DNA from: Bacteroidales bacterium
GTDB taxonomy: Bacteria; Bacteroidota; Bacteroidia; Bacteroidales; UBA932
Direction: 5' to 3'
Length of the DNA stretch: 7,685 nt
NCBI GenBank assembly: GCA_024401915.1
Contig: JAKSKA010000064.1
Location: 1 to 7,685, forward strand
Made by a program: the position numbers and the translations under genes. The notes under the pieces are model-generated. The model saw only the letters and a program-made list of their open reading frames with translations, did not search any database and was not told where the DNA came from. Positions 1 through 6,416 of this stretch are shown here, piece by piece (the stretch's first letter is position 1; every line of letters begins with the position of its first letter).

Positions 1-906
1 AGTTCGCATTACGAGAACATCGGCCGCACCTCCAACAAAGGCGTGGAACTGAGCATCGAGAGCCGCAACATCGTGAAGAAGAAGTTCTTCTGGAGCACCA
101 CATTCACCATCTCCCACAACAAGCAGATGGTGCTGGACTGCGGAACAGAGGAATACATCTCAACATACAATGCTCCCAGCACCTCTGGCGGATATATGAT
201 GATGGGATACGTGAAGGGATATCCGCTCAATTCGCTCTGGGGCTTCCAGTATGCCGGAGTATGGCACAATCTGGAAGAAATCCAGAAGAACAACATCACG
301 CACGCATACGTTTCAGAGACAGCGGCCAAGAGCACGACCCTCGGCGCCCCGAAATATGTCGACGTGGACAACAACGGAATCATAAACATGGATGACCTTG
401 TCTACCTGGGTAATGCCGACCCCGTTATCTATGGCGGTCTTCAGAACAATTTCAGGTACAAGAACTTCAATCTGGGAGTATATTTCACATATTCCCTTGG
501 AGGAAAGCTCTACAATTATGCGGCCCTGTGGATGAGCGGAACGACACGTACGAACCAGTACCGCTATATGCTTGACAGCTGGGACCCGGTCAGGAATCCC
601 GACTCGGACTACCCCGCCGCCGGTGTCAACGTGGACTCGTTCTATCCCAGTTCGTTTGAAGTCTATGACGCTTCCTTCCTCCGCCTGCAGAACGTGTCGC
701 TAGGTTATACGTTCCATTTCAAGAAGGGCCTTTTCAAATCCCTCGGGCTCACCCTGTCCGGCAACAACCTGCTGCTCTGGAAGAATTACATCGGATTCGA
801 CCCGGACATATCCACGTCATCGGACGGCTCGGTTCTACGCCGCGTGGACATAGGTTCCTATCCCAAGAGCCGTACTTATATGTTCTCTGTCAAACTCAGC
901 TACTAG
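1..906 (+). CDS. SusC-like TonB-dependent outer-membrane transporter, C-terminal part
   Basis: This is the C-terminal 301 residues of a SusC/RagA-family TonB-linked transporter; the reading frame is open from base 1, so the gene begins upstream. SusC proteins form a 22-strand outer-membrane barrel that imports glycans or peptides captured under a SusD lid. Family hallmarks visible here are NIGRTSNKGVEL near the left edge (NxG..xNKGVE motif), an Asp-rich loop DVDNNGIINMDD at residues 121-132 of the fragment followed by LGNADPVIYGGLQNNF, then YSLGGKLYN, DASFLRLQNVSLGYTF, and a late YPKSRTYMFSV segment. The protein ends in an aromatic residue (LSY), as expected of an outer-membrane beta-barrel. 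The plug, TonB box and any N-terminal extension lie outside the window. The stop is TAG, and the susD-like gene begins 6 nt later, so the two are surely cotranscribed. Substrate is unknown. The family call is very secure. Confidence 0.96.
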   Translation, partial: SSHYENIGRTSNKGVELSIESRNIVKKKFFWSTTFTISHNKQMVLDCGTEEYISTYNAPSTSGGYMMMGYVKGYPLNSLWGFQYAGVWHNLEEIQKNNITHAYVSETAAKSTTLGAPKYVDVDNNGIINMDDLVYLGNADPVIYGGLQNNFRYKNFNLGVYFTYSLGGKLYNYAALWMSGTTRTNQYRYMLDSWDPVRNPDSDYPAAGVNVDSFYPSSFEVYDASFLRLQNVSLGYTFHFKKGLFKSLGLTLSGNNLLLWKNYIGFDPDISTSSDGSVLRRVDIGSYPKSRTYMFSVKLSY

Positions 907-912
907 AAGACG

Positions 913-2097
913 ATGAAAAGATTCATTTACATAATTGCATTATCCTTCGCCGCTAGTGCCTGCTCACTGAAGGAAAATCCCGATTCGTTCGTAAACGAAG
1001 ACAATTTCTACAACAATGACAAAGAAGCCCTCGTGGCCGTCAACGGTTGCTACAGGAGCATAAAACCCATTTATTGCGCATCCTTCCTTCACGCCACCGA
1101 AGCTGTAACCGACCTCGCATACAGTTTCTCTTCAGGAGAAGACGCCAAGCTTGACATCTCTCCCGCGAAGCCGGAAGTCGGGACAAAGGTCTGGAAATAC
1201 GCTTACCAGGGCGTAAAAGACTGCAACTCCGCGATAGCGAACATAGAGAAAATGGGAAAGCCGAACGCAAACCTGCTCGGCGAGGCGAAAGTCATGCGCG
1301 CAATGTACTACCATTTGCTCACGAGTTTCTTCGGAGACGTGCCATTCTACACACAGCCGGTCAATACCGTTGACGATCTCATCAAAGTCTCCCATCTTCC
1401 GAGGATGAGCGCAGTCCAGACGCGTGATTCCCTCGTCAACGACCTCCTGCGCATCCTTCCTGAAATGGACCAAATACGCACCAGCGAAGTGGACGGCAAC
1501 CGCGCCCGCGCTTCCGTGGGCTGGATGCTGGTCGCAAAAATGGCGATGTGGAACGAACGGTGGGACACAGCCATCTCTGCGATTGACAATCTCGAGGAGA
1601 TATACGGAACGTTCAATGAAGACCGTTATCCTCTCGAAGACATAATGTGGCGCAAAAAGAACACCCCCGAATCCATTTTCGAGATCCAGCACAAATACGA
1701 AAAGGGCGGGATCGAATATGTTGGGGATTGCCCCTGCCAGATGGGGCCTTACTCCCACACAGCCGGCACGAAGATATTCGACGGCGTGGAAATCCCGGAG
1801 ATGGGCGAGAATGCAACCGCCTACCAGCCCCTGCGCCCCTTCAACAATTTCTTCAACGGCATTTTCCACCGCGACGACACCGACCGCCGCCAGGCTTTGA
1901 CCATCGTTTGGGAATACAACGGCCACGAATTCAAGATGGGTGGTGGCAATCCCTGGCTCGGTCCCCGTTACTGGTGTCCGAATATGACCGGACGCAATGA
2001 TGACAACAACTATCCCGTATTCCGCTATGCAGACGCCCTGCTGATGAAGGCGGAATGCTATTTCCGCATCTCGGACGCCACCAATTGCGCCAAATAG
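913..2097 (+). CDS. SusD/RagB-like nutrient-binding lipoprotein, cut short by an in-frame TAG
   Basis: SusD-family lipoproteins sit on the cell surface as a hinged lid over SusC and help bind the substrate. The first 17 residues form a lipoprotein signal peptide (MKRF, a hydrophobic stretch, then AASAC with Cys17 as the lipidated residue), followed by SLKENPDS, which carries acidic residues after Cys as surface-exported Bacteroidota lipoproteins often do. Next comes the typical SusD N-terminal helical region (FVNEDNFYNNDKEALVAVNG, then a TPR-like part with AKVMRAMYYHLL), and later PVFRYADALLMKAEC, the conserved RYAD.LLM.AE helix. The frame stops at TAG (codon 395) directly before LNMTRSRAGI, which matches the conserved N.xR.RAG segment of SusD. 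The normal C-terminal 98 residues continue in the same frame to 2394. As read, the product lacks the end of the RagB domain and would probably misfold, unless the codon is read through or is a sequencing error. Confidence 0.93.
   Translation: MKRFIYIIALSFAASACSLKENPDSFVNEDNFYNNDKEALVAVNGCYRSIKPIYCASFLHATEAVTDLAYSFSSGEDAKLDISPAKPEVGTKVWKYAYQGVKDCNSAIANIEKMGKPNANLLGEAKVMRAMYYHLLTSFFGDVPFYTQPVNTVDDLIKVSHLPRMSAVQTRDSLVNDLLRILPEMDQIRTSEVDGNRARASVGWMLVAKMAMWNERWDTAISAIDNLEEIYGTFNEDRYPLEDIMWRKKNTPESIFEIQHKYEKGGIEYVGDCPCQMGPYSHTAGTKIFDGVEIPEMGENATAYQPLRPFNNFFNGIFHRDDTDRRQALTIVWEYNGHEFKMGGGNPWLGPRYWCPNMTGRNDDNNYPVFRYADALLMKAECYFRISDATNCAK
2095..2097 (+). other. In-frame amber codon inside the susD-like gene
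   Basis: The TAG lies at codon 395 of a 493-codon frame that otherwise runs unbroken from 913 to 2394. Sequence on both sides keeps recognisable SusD homology in the same frame, so this is a single-codon nonsense event and not a frameshift. A one-base change would give a sense codon (CAG, AAG, GAG, TAC, TAT, TGG, TTG or TCG). Neighbouring genes also end in TAG (the susC-like gene and the 43-residue ORF), so a genome-wide reassignment of TAG is not supported. Confidence 0.9.
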
Positions 2098-2103
2098 CTC
2101 AAT

Positions 2104-2394
2104 ATGACCAGGTCGCGTGCCGGAATCGCCCTGATGCCCTCAAGCACGCCTCTTGCGGACCTGTTCTACCAGATCCGGGACGAACGAGCCCGCGAGCTCT
2201 TCGGCGAGTTCCAACGCAAGTTCGACCTTGTCCGCTGGGGAACCTGGTATGAGGATATGCTGGAATTCTGCACTTACAGCACAGTCCTGCGCAATATCAA
2301 ACCCTGCCACCGGTTCTACCCGATTCCGGACGTCGAGGTCGGGCTCTCAGGCGGAGCACTCGATAATGAAGAATACGCGAAATACAATCTGTAA
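2104..2394 (+). CDS. Detached C-terminal part of the SusD-like protein (96 residues from the first ATG)
   Basis: This stretch is in the same frame as the upstream susD-like gene and follows its TAG by two sense codons. It carries the normal SusD C-terminus: MTRSRAGIAL (N.xR.RAG segment), DLFYQIRDERARELFGEF (the [I/L]..ER..EL.fE motif), KFDLVRWGTW (R..DLvRw motif), and FYPIPDVEV near the end (the conserved YPIP.xE turn). The ATG at 2104 could allow re-initiation after termination at 2097, but such a peptide has no signal sequence and could not reach the surface alone. It is best regarded as the 3' part of an interrupted gene, not as an independent one. The stop is TAA, 6 nt before the next gene. 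Confidence 0.75.
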   Translation: MTRSRAGIALMPSSTPLADLFYQIRDERARELFGEFQRKFDLVRWGTWYEDMLEFCTYSTVLRNIKPCHRFYPIPDVEVGLSGGALDNEEYAKYNL

Positions 2395-2400
2395 CGCCTT

Positions 2401-4500
2401 ATGAAAAAGATATTCCCGATAATAATTGCAATCATCTTCTGCATTTCCTGCGTGGAACGGCGTTTCGAACCGTCCTATCCGCTGGGTGTGACAATGAAAA
2501 CCCTGAATGTCAGCAAGTCCGGAGGAATCAAGCATATCGTCGTCTATTCCAATACCGGCTGGACGGCCAATATGGACTCCACCCGTACCTGGTGCAAACT
2601 TTTGACCACCGGCGGAAGCGGAATAGGCGAAGTGGCTATCGACTTCGAGCGCAACCGGGCATTCGAGCGCACTGCCAAACTGTTTATTACCGCCGGCGAC
2701 GAAACCCGCGAAATCGATATCACCCAGAGCGCAGGTGTGACCGACCCCTACGTAAGGTTCTCGGATGCCGCCCTGACGGTCAACAACCTGGCCGGACGGG
2801 ATTCCGTGTGGATCAACTCCAACATCGGCGACGAGATCGCGGAATATGGGAACATTTCCATCGACTATCTCTCAGGCGATACCGACTGGCTTGCGCTGGA
2901 GCCCGTCGTCGGTTCCGAAGCAGAAGATTCCACCTATCTGGCATTCTCGTTCAAACCCAACACAAGCGGAGAGGACAGGAGCGCAAAGGTTTCCATAAAG
3001 ATCAAGGTATTTTCCGGGAATGACATAGAGACCCAGTGCGAGATATCGCAATTCGCCAGACCTACAGCGACATTCTCCGACGCTCCCGTCCTTGTATTCG
3101 CCGAACAGGTGGACGTTCCCTTCGCCACCAACTTCTCGAAATACATTGATGAGGACCATCCCGTCGTATTCGAAAGCGTGGACTACGTTGCGCCCTATTC
3201 CGGCTGGATCAAGTCCGCAACCGTGGACGGCAACCTTTTAAAACTCGAATTCGAACCGCTCAGCATCCTTTCTGACGCATCCAGAAGCGCGAAAGTCAAA
3301 CTTTCGTACACAGATGTCTCCGAGACCAGATACGACTTTGTCTACAACCTGACACAGAGCCCGATGGAGCTTGACGACCTTTCATCGGCCGGCACCTCCA
3401 ACTGCTACATAGTCAACAAGCCCGGATATCACAAATTCACAGCCAACGTCCGTGGCAACGGCGTGATACCCAAGGATTCGAAATACACTTCGGCGGTGAT
3501 CGAAGGCGGCGCAAGCGCAAAGATCCTTTGGGAAACGGTCAACACGGCCAGCGCACCTGAAACAGGTTCGATCATCAACAACATCGCCTATTCCAACGGA
3601 CTTATCTGTTTCAATTGTGCAGGAACCGACGGAAATGCCGGAATTGCATTGCTGGACGCAGAGGGCAAGATACTCTGGAGCTGGCACATCTGGGTGGCCA
3701 TCGGCTACCAGCCGCAGGAGCACGAATGCAGCCTGACCACTCACGAGACATACTTCAAGCCTTCACCGGTAATATGGATGGACCGCAACATCGGAGCCCT
3801 CAGCGACGGCAAGGACAAAGAAACGCGTCCGCTCTCTCTGGGATTCTTCTACCAGAACGGCAGGAAAGACCCGATGCTTTCCAGCGCCAACTACGTGAGC
3901 GACCACTCCAAGGTCAGCACGTCCACCAACTTCCTGAAGACCACGAACTACGAAATCTGGGACACAAGCACGGCGGCCCACACCGAAATGGAAGCGGCAC
4001 AGTGCCCCACTACCTACATCGATTCTGTGGGCGTGTACTCCGACCAGTTGTACAACTACTACCTTTGGGGTGCGGACAAGATGGCTCCTGCCACAACAGG
4101 GACGAAATGCCTTGACATCAAGTGCGTGAAGACGCTCCACGACCCCTGTCCCGTCGGCTACCAGACTCCGGCTTCCTGGCAGATCTACAGCCTGCTGGGC
4201 GGAAAGATCCAGAACTGCTCGGGCGACGGCTTCGATGTCGTGGAGAATGACGTGGCGAAAATGTGGTTCCCGGCTGGAGGATACCGGAGCAAAGCAGCCT
4301 CGATGGCCTTCAACAAGGACAAGGAAGGAACCGGATTCTACCACATTGCTGTCAGCAGCAAGGGATCGTCCGGGAGCCGCCAGATCCATTATCTTGGCAC
4401 GACGTCCAGCATCAAGAATCTGAGCTATTCCAATGCCGCTCCGTTTGCCGGACGCAGCGTCCGCTGCGTGAAGGGAAACCAGACATTTGAATTATTATGA
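2401..4500 (+). CDS. Surface lipoprotein with BACON-like modules and a C-terminal FISUMP-type domain, putative glycan-binding protein
   Basis: This 699-residue predicted lipoprotein has a short hydrophobic signal ending FCISC (Cys17). Residues about 30-111 form a clear BACON domain: LNVSKSGG, SNTGWTA, a Trp-Cys pair, GSGIGEVAIDF and a closing ITQSAG. Two further modules of about 100 residues (116-219 and 220-321) have the same Ig-like rhythm and end in ISQFA and LTQSP; they are BACON-like but more divergent. Residues 332-432 form a module starting TSNCYIV and ending ILWSWHIW. Residues about 458-692 match the FISUMP (Fib_succ_major) pattern: WMDRNIGAL, YLWGADK, DPCPVGYQTP, WFPAGGYRS and the terminal RSVRCVK. 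The gene lies 6 nt after the susD frame and overlaps the next gene by 4 nt (ATGA). Position and architecture suggest a surface glycan-binding protein analogous to SusE/F. That role is inference, and no catalytic motif is visible. Confidence 0.88.
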   Translation: MKKIFPIIIAIIFCISCVERRFEPSYPLGVTMKTLNVSKSGGIKHIVVYSNTGWTANMDSTRTWCKLLTTGGSGIGEVAIDFERNRAFERTAKLFITAGDETREIDITQSAGVTDPYVRFSDAALTVNNLAGRDSVWINSNIGDEIAEYGNISIDYLSGDTDWLALEPVVGSEAEDSTYLAFSFKPNTSGEDRSAKVSIKIKVFSGNDIETQCEISQFARPTATFSDAPVLVFAEQVDVPFATNFSKYIDEDHPVVFESVDYVAPYSGWIKSATVDGNLLKLEFEPLSILSDASRSAKVKLSYTDVSETRYDFVYNLTQSPMELDDLSSAGTSNCYIVNKPGYHKFTANVRGNGVIPKDSKYTSAVIEGGASAKILWETVNTASAPETGSIINNIAYSNGLICFNCAGTDGNAGIALLDAEGKILWSWHIWVAIGYQPQEHECSLTTHETYFKPSPVIWMDRNIGALSDGKDKETRPLSLGFFYQNGRKDPMLSSANYVSDHSKVSTSTNFLKTTNYEIWDTSTAAHTEMEAAQCPTTYIDSVGVYSDQLYNYYLWGADKMAPATTGTKCLDIKCVKTLHDPCPVGYQTPASWQIYSLLGGKIQNCSGDGFDVVENDVAKMWFPAGGYRSKAASMAFNKDKEGTGFYHIAVSSKGSSGSRQIHYLGTTSSIKNLSYSNAAPFAGRSVRCVKGNQTFELL
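3394..4476 (+). repeat. Duplicated coding unit, copy 1 (NCYIV module plus FISUMP domain)
   Basis: This stretch encodes the C-terminal part of the first BACON/FISUMP lipoprotein and is repeated as diverged coding sequence at 5223-6248. Similarity is mainly at protein level, but short DNA stretches remain close, for example around 3673-3693 against 5502-5522 (ending WSWHIW), which differ at only about two of 21 bases. The pair therefore arose from an old gene duplication rather than a recent one. Confidence 0.75.
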
Positions 4501-6251
4501 GGAAACTGAATATAATATTCCTTGCACTGCCGCTTCTGCTTGCGGGCGCGTGCAACATAGCAGAACTCTTCGACGATGCAGAATACAGGATCGCCAACGA
4601 GGTCGCTTTCAGAAAAAAGGAAATCATCATCGAAGAAACCGAAGCCGGTTCCATCTATGTGGTTTATTATGCCAACCAGTCCGGCCGGTTCCAGATAATC
4701 GAGGAGGACTGCGACTGGCTCACTCTCGGCAGCGAGACCTTCAGCGAAGATGGCGTTCTCCAGATCGATTATGCCAGGAATGAGGAGTTCCCCCGTATGG
4801 CAAGAGTCGAGATGAGACTTGACAACAATGCCCGCAGGGACACCCTTACGGTTAAGCAGGAAAGTGTAGGCAAGCCCTACCTGTGGCTGGAAGAGCCGTT
4901 GAAGGCCATATACAACTCCAACTGCCAGGCAAGCATCAAGGTCAACACGAATGTCCGCTTCAAGGACGTCGAGACCAGTACTGCCTATCTTGAAAGCGGC
5001 AGCGACAATTGGGTTGAAAGTATGGACTATGACGCCGGAACGAGCCTTTTGAACATACGTGCGAAAGCCAACACGGATGCCGCAAAAACGAGGACCGCAA
5101 TCATCAGTCTTGCATACAACAAGTCCTTCAAGGACAGCATCCTCGTAAAACTCCGTCTGGTTCAGGCAAATGCTGCGGATGACCCGATAGCCATCGGCGT
5201 GTGCAACCTCAGCGAAAAATGCACGTCCAACTGCTATCTTGTCGAGAAGGAAGGATATTACACTTTTGATGCTTCAGTACGCGGAAACGGAGTCATCCCT
5301 TCAGGAAGTGAAGTGACAGATGCGAAAATATCCGGCATAGACAACGTAAAGGTCCTTTGGGAAAGCGTTAACTCGGGAGTGGCACCCGCTGTCGGCACCG
5401 TTGTCACCGCCGTCAGGTATTCCGAAGGCAAAGTATCCTTTTACGGCACCGGGAATGCAGGAAACGCATTGATTGCCGCATTGGACGGATCCGGAAAAAT
5501 AATCTGGAGCTGGCATATCTGGTCCGTCAGCGAGGCGTTTCAGGAGCAGACAGCCGGTTCGACACGTTTTATGGACAGGAACCTCGGAGCACTGTCAGCC
5601 TATAATCTCAGTCCTTTGAGCGGCGGCTTGTTCTATCAGGGTATGCGCAAGGACCCTTTCCCCGGCGTAGCGGATTTCAGAAGCGATGCGCTATTCCTGA
5701 ATACGACCAATTGGGAGAGCTGGTCTTTCAACACGATGATGGATGCCTATGACGAGGACGGGATCCAGTACGGAACGGAACTCGGCGGTGTCCGCCACCC
5801 GATGTCCTTCATCTCAAGCGGTGCCGGCGGAGACTGGCTGCTGGAAAGAAAGGATTATCTGTGGGGCGCGCAGGGACTCGGCTCGGTACCTGTCGTCAAA
5901 ACCCTGTATGACCCCTGCCCGGCAGGGTACAGGCTGCCCTCGATTTCGGAGATGACCTCGGTCCGTGATGAACTCGAAGCCATCAACGGCGCGTATGCAG
6001 GCTTCCTGAGTCCGGACAAGAAACTGTTCTATCCCGCCTGCGGCCGCATTGATCCTGAAACCGCCGTCAAGTCGGCGAAGGCATACAGTACAAAGACCTA
6101 CGGATTCTATTGGACGGGAAGCGTGAATACAGGAGACACGAGCAACCTGCTCCGTTATCTGGGCCGCACCAGTTCCTCATCAGGGAAACTGGCCCTTAGC
6201 TCCGGTGCCCGGGCGCGCGGGCACAGCGTACGTTGTGTGAAAGAAAACTAA
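4497..6251 (+). CDS. Second BACON/FISUMP surface lipoprotein, paralogue of the preceding gene
   Basis: This 584-residue predicted lipoprotein has a signal MRKLNIIFLALPLLLAGAC with Cys19 as the lipidated residue, followed by acidic residues (AELFDDAE). Two divergent BACON-like modules follow, at roughly residues 30-122 (containing DCDWLTL and closing LTVKQES) and 125-224 (closing LRLVQAN). Residues 243-342 (TSNCYLV to IIWSWHIW) and 357-584 (FMDRNLGAL, YLWGAQG, DPCPAGYRLP, SVRCVKEN) align segment by segment with the upstream gene, including VRGNGVIP, RKDP and CVKTL/VVKTL-DPCP. The protein is 115 residues shorter than its paralogue, about one BACON-like module. It starts at the ATG overlapping the upstream stop, so translational coupling is likely, and the lipoprotein signal begins exactly there. 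Its likely role is glycan or other ligand binding at the cell surface beside SusC/D. The domain call is firm; the function is inferred. Confidence 0.88.
   Translation: MRKLNIIFLALPLLLAGACNIAELFDDAEYRIANEVAFRKKEIIIEETEAGSIYVVYYANQSGRFQIIEEDCDWLTLGSETFSEDGVLQIDYARNEEFPRMARVEMRLDNNARRDTLTVKQESVGKPYLWLEEPLKAIYNSNCQASIKVNTNVRFKDVETSTAYLESGSDNWVESMDYDAGTSLLNIRAKANTDAAKTRTAIISLAYNKSFKDSILVKLRLVQANAADDPIAIGVCNLSEKCTSNCYLVEKEGYYTFDASVRGNGVIPSGSEVTDAKISGIDNVKVLWESVNSGVAPAVGTVVTAVRYSEGKVSFYGTGNAGNALIAALDGSGKIIWSWHIWSVSEAFQEQTAGSTRFMDRNLGALSAYNLSPLSGGLFYQGMRKDPFPGVADFRSDALFLNTTNWESWSFNTMMDAYDEDGIQYGTELGGVRHPMSFISSGAGGDWLLERKDYLWGAQGLGSVPVVKTLYDPCPAGYRLPSISEMTSVRDELEAINGAYAGFLSPDKKLFYPACGRIDPETAVKSAKAYSTKTYGFYWTGSVNTGDTSNLLRYLGRTSSSSGKLALSSGARARGHSVRCVKEN
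5223..6248 (+). repeat. Duplicated coding unit, copy 2 (NCYLV module plus FISUMP domain)
   Basis: This is the counterpart of 3394-4476 within the second BACON/FISUMP lipoprotein. Shared blocks run in the same order: TSNCY, VRGNGVIP, LWE.VN, WSWHIW, MDRN.GAL, FYQ..RKDP, TTN.E.W, YLWGA, VKTL.DPCP.GY and SVRCVK. The copy lacks an insertion of several tens of residues found between RKDP and YLWGA in copy 1. Confidence 0.75.
6205..6224 (+). other. GC-rich perfect inverted repeat near the end of the second lipoprotein gene
   Basis: GTGCCCG (6205-6211) and CGGGCAC (6218-6224) form a 7-bp perfect stem with a 6-nt loop, 27 nt before the stop codon. No T-run follows, so it is not a standard intrinsic terminator. 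It encodes GARARGH and may simply be chance from codon choice, or it could form an RNA hairpin at this gene's 3' end. Confidence 0.35.
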
Positions 6252-6265
6252 AAAATATATACGTT

Positions 6266-6397
6266 ATGAAAACAAAAACATTTTACACGGCGCCTGATAT
6301 GATTTTTCAGAGCCTTGAGCAAAACAGTTTGATCTGTCTCAGCGGGACTGAAGCATCTACTGAGCAATTTGAAGAAATCGGAACCATTGAATGGTAG
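6266..6397 (+). CDS. 43-residue small protein of unknown function
   Basis: The ATG at 6266 opens a 43-codon frame ending in TAG at 6395-6397. The product starts MKTKTFYTAPDMIF, continues with a middle segment LEQNSLICLSG, and ends in an acidic tail finishing IGTIEW. It has no signal peptide, membrane segment or known domain that I can see. The layout (basic MK start, Y..P near residue 10, an ICLSG-like centre, acidic tail with terminal Trp) resembles the many short unnamed ORFs found beside surface-protein genes in Bacteroidales; that resemblance is from memory, not from a search. It begins 14 nt after the preceding gene, in an A/T-rich leader typical of Bacteroidota translation starts, and ends 19 nt before the next gene. 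Its DNA is visibly more AT-rich than its neighbours. It is probably a real gene because it fills the only gap in an otherwise gapless operon. Its function is unknown. Confidence 0.6.
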   Translation: MKTKTFYTAPDMIFQSLEQNSLICLSGTEASTEQFEEIGTIEW

Positions 6398-6406
6398 ATA
6401 TTAAAA

Positions 6407-6412
6407 AGGAGA
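6407..6412 (+). promoter_or_regulatory. Shine-Dalgarno-like ribosome binding site (AGGAGA)
   Basis: AGGAGA, preceded by a run of A, ends 4 nt before the ATG at 6417 and supports that start. It stands out because the other starts in this window show no such purine motif. Confidence 0.6.
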
Positions 6413-6416
6413 CATT

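Noticed and set aside
1132..1926. Long 264-codon open frame on the minus strand within the susD-like gene
   Set aside because: It lies wholly antisense to a well-supported SusD coding region, has no recognisable domain, and is the kind of open antisense frame expected in GC-rich codon usage.
913..2394. Amber codon as a sign of an alternative genetic code
   Set aside because: The susC-like gene and the 43-residue ORF both end in TAG at sensible places, so TAG works as a stop in this genome.
3763..4389. 208-codon open frame on the minus strand within the first BACON/FISUMP gene
   Set aside because: It is antisense to a clear FISUMP-type domain and its translation is a low-complexity mix rich in Val, Ala and Arg with no motif; treated as a shadow frame.
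3394..6248. Recent tandem duplication able to recombine between the two FISUMP genes
   Set aside because: Only short stretches of DNA identity remain; the copies are too diverged at nucleotide level for ready homologous recombination.
6383..6395. Short palindrome ACCATT-G-AATGGT at the end of the small ORF as a terminator
   Set aside because: The loop would be too tight for the full stem, a four-bp stem is weak, and no T-run follows.
6252..6416. Bacteroidota promoter (TAnnTTTG with an upstream TTG) before the fimbrillin/GLUG gene
   Set aside because: TATGATTTTT and CAGTTTG only partly match and no properly spaced upstream TTG element was seen, so no promoter is called.
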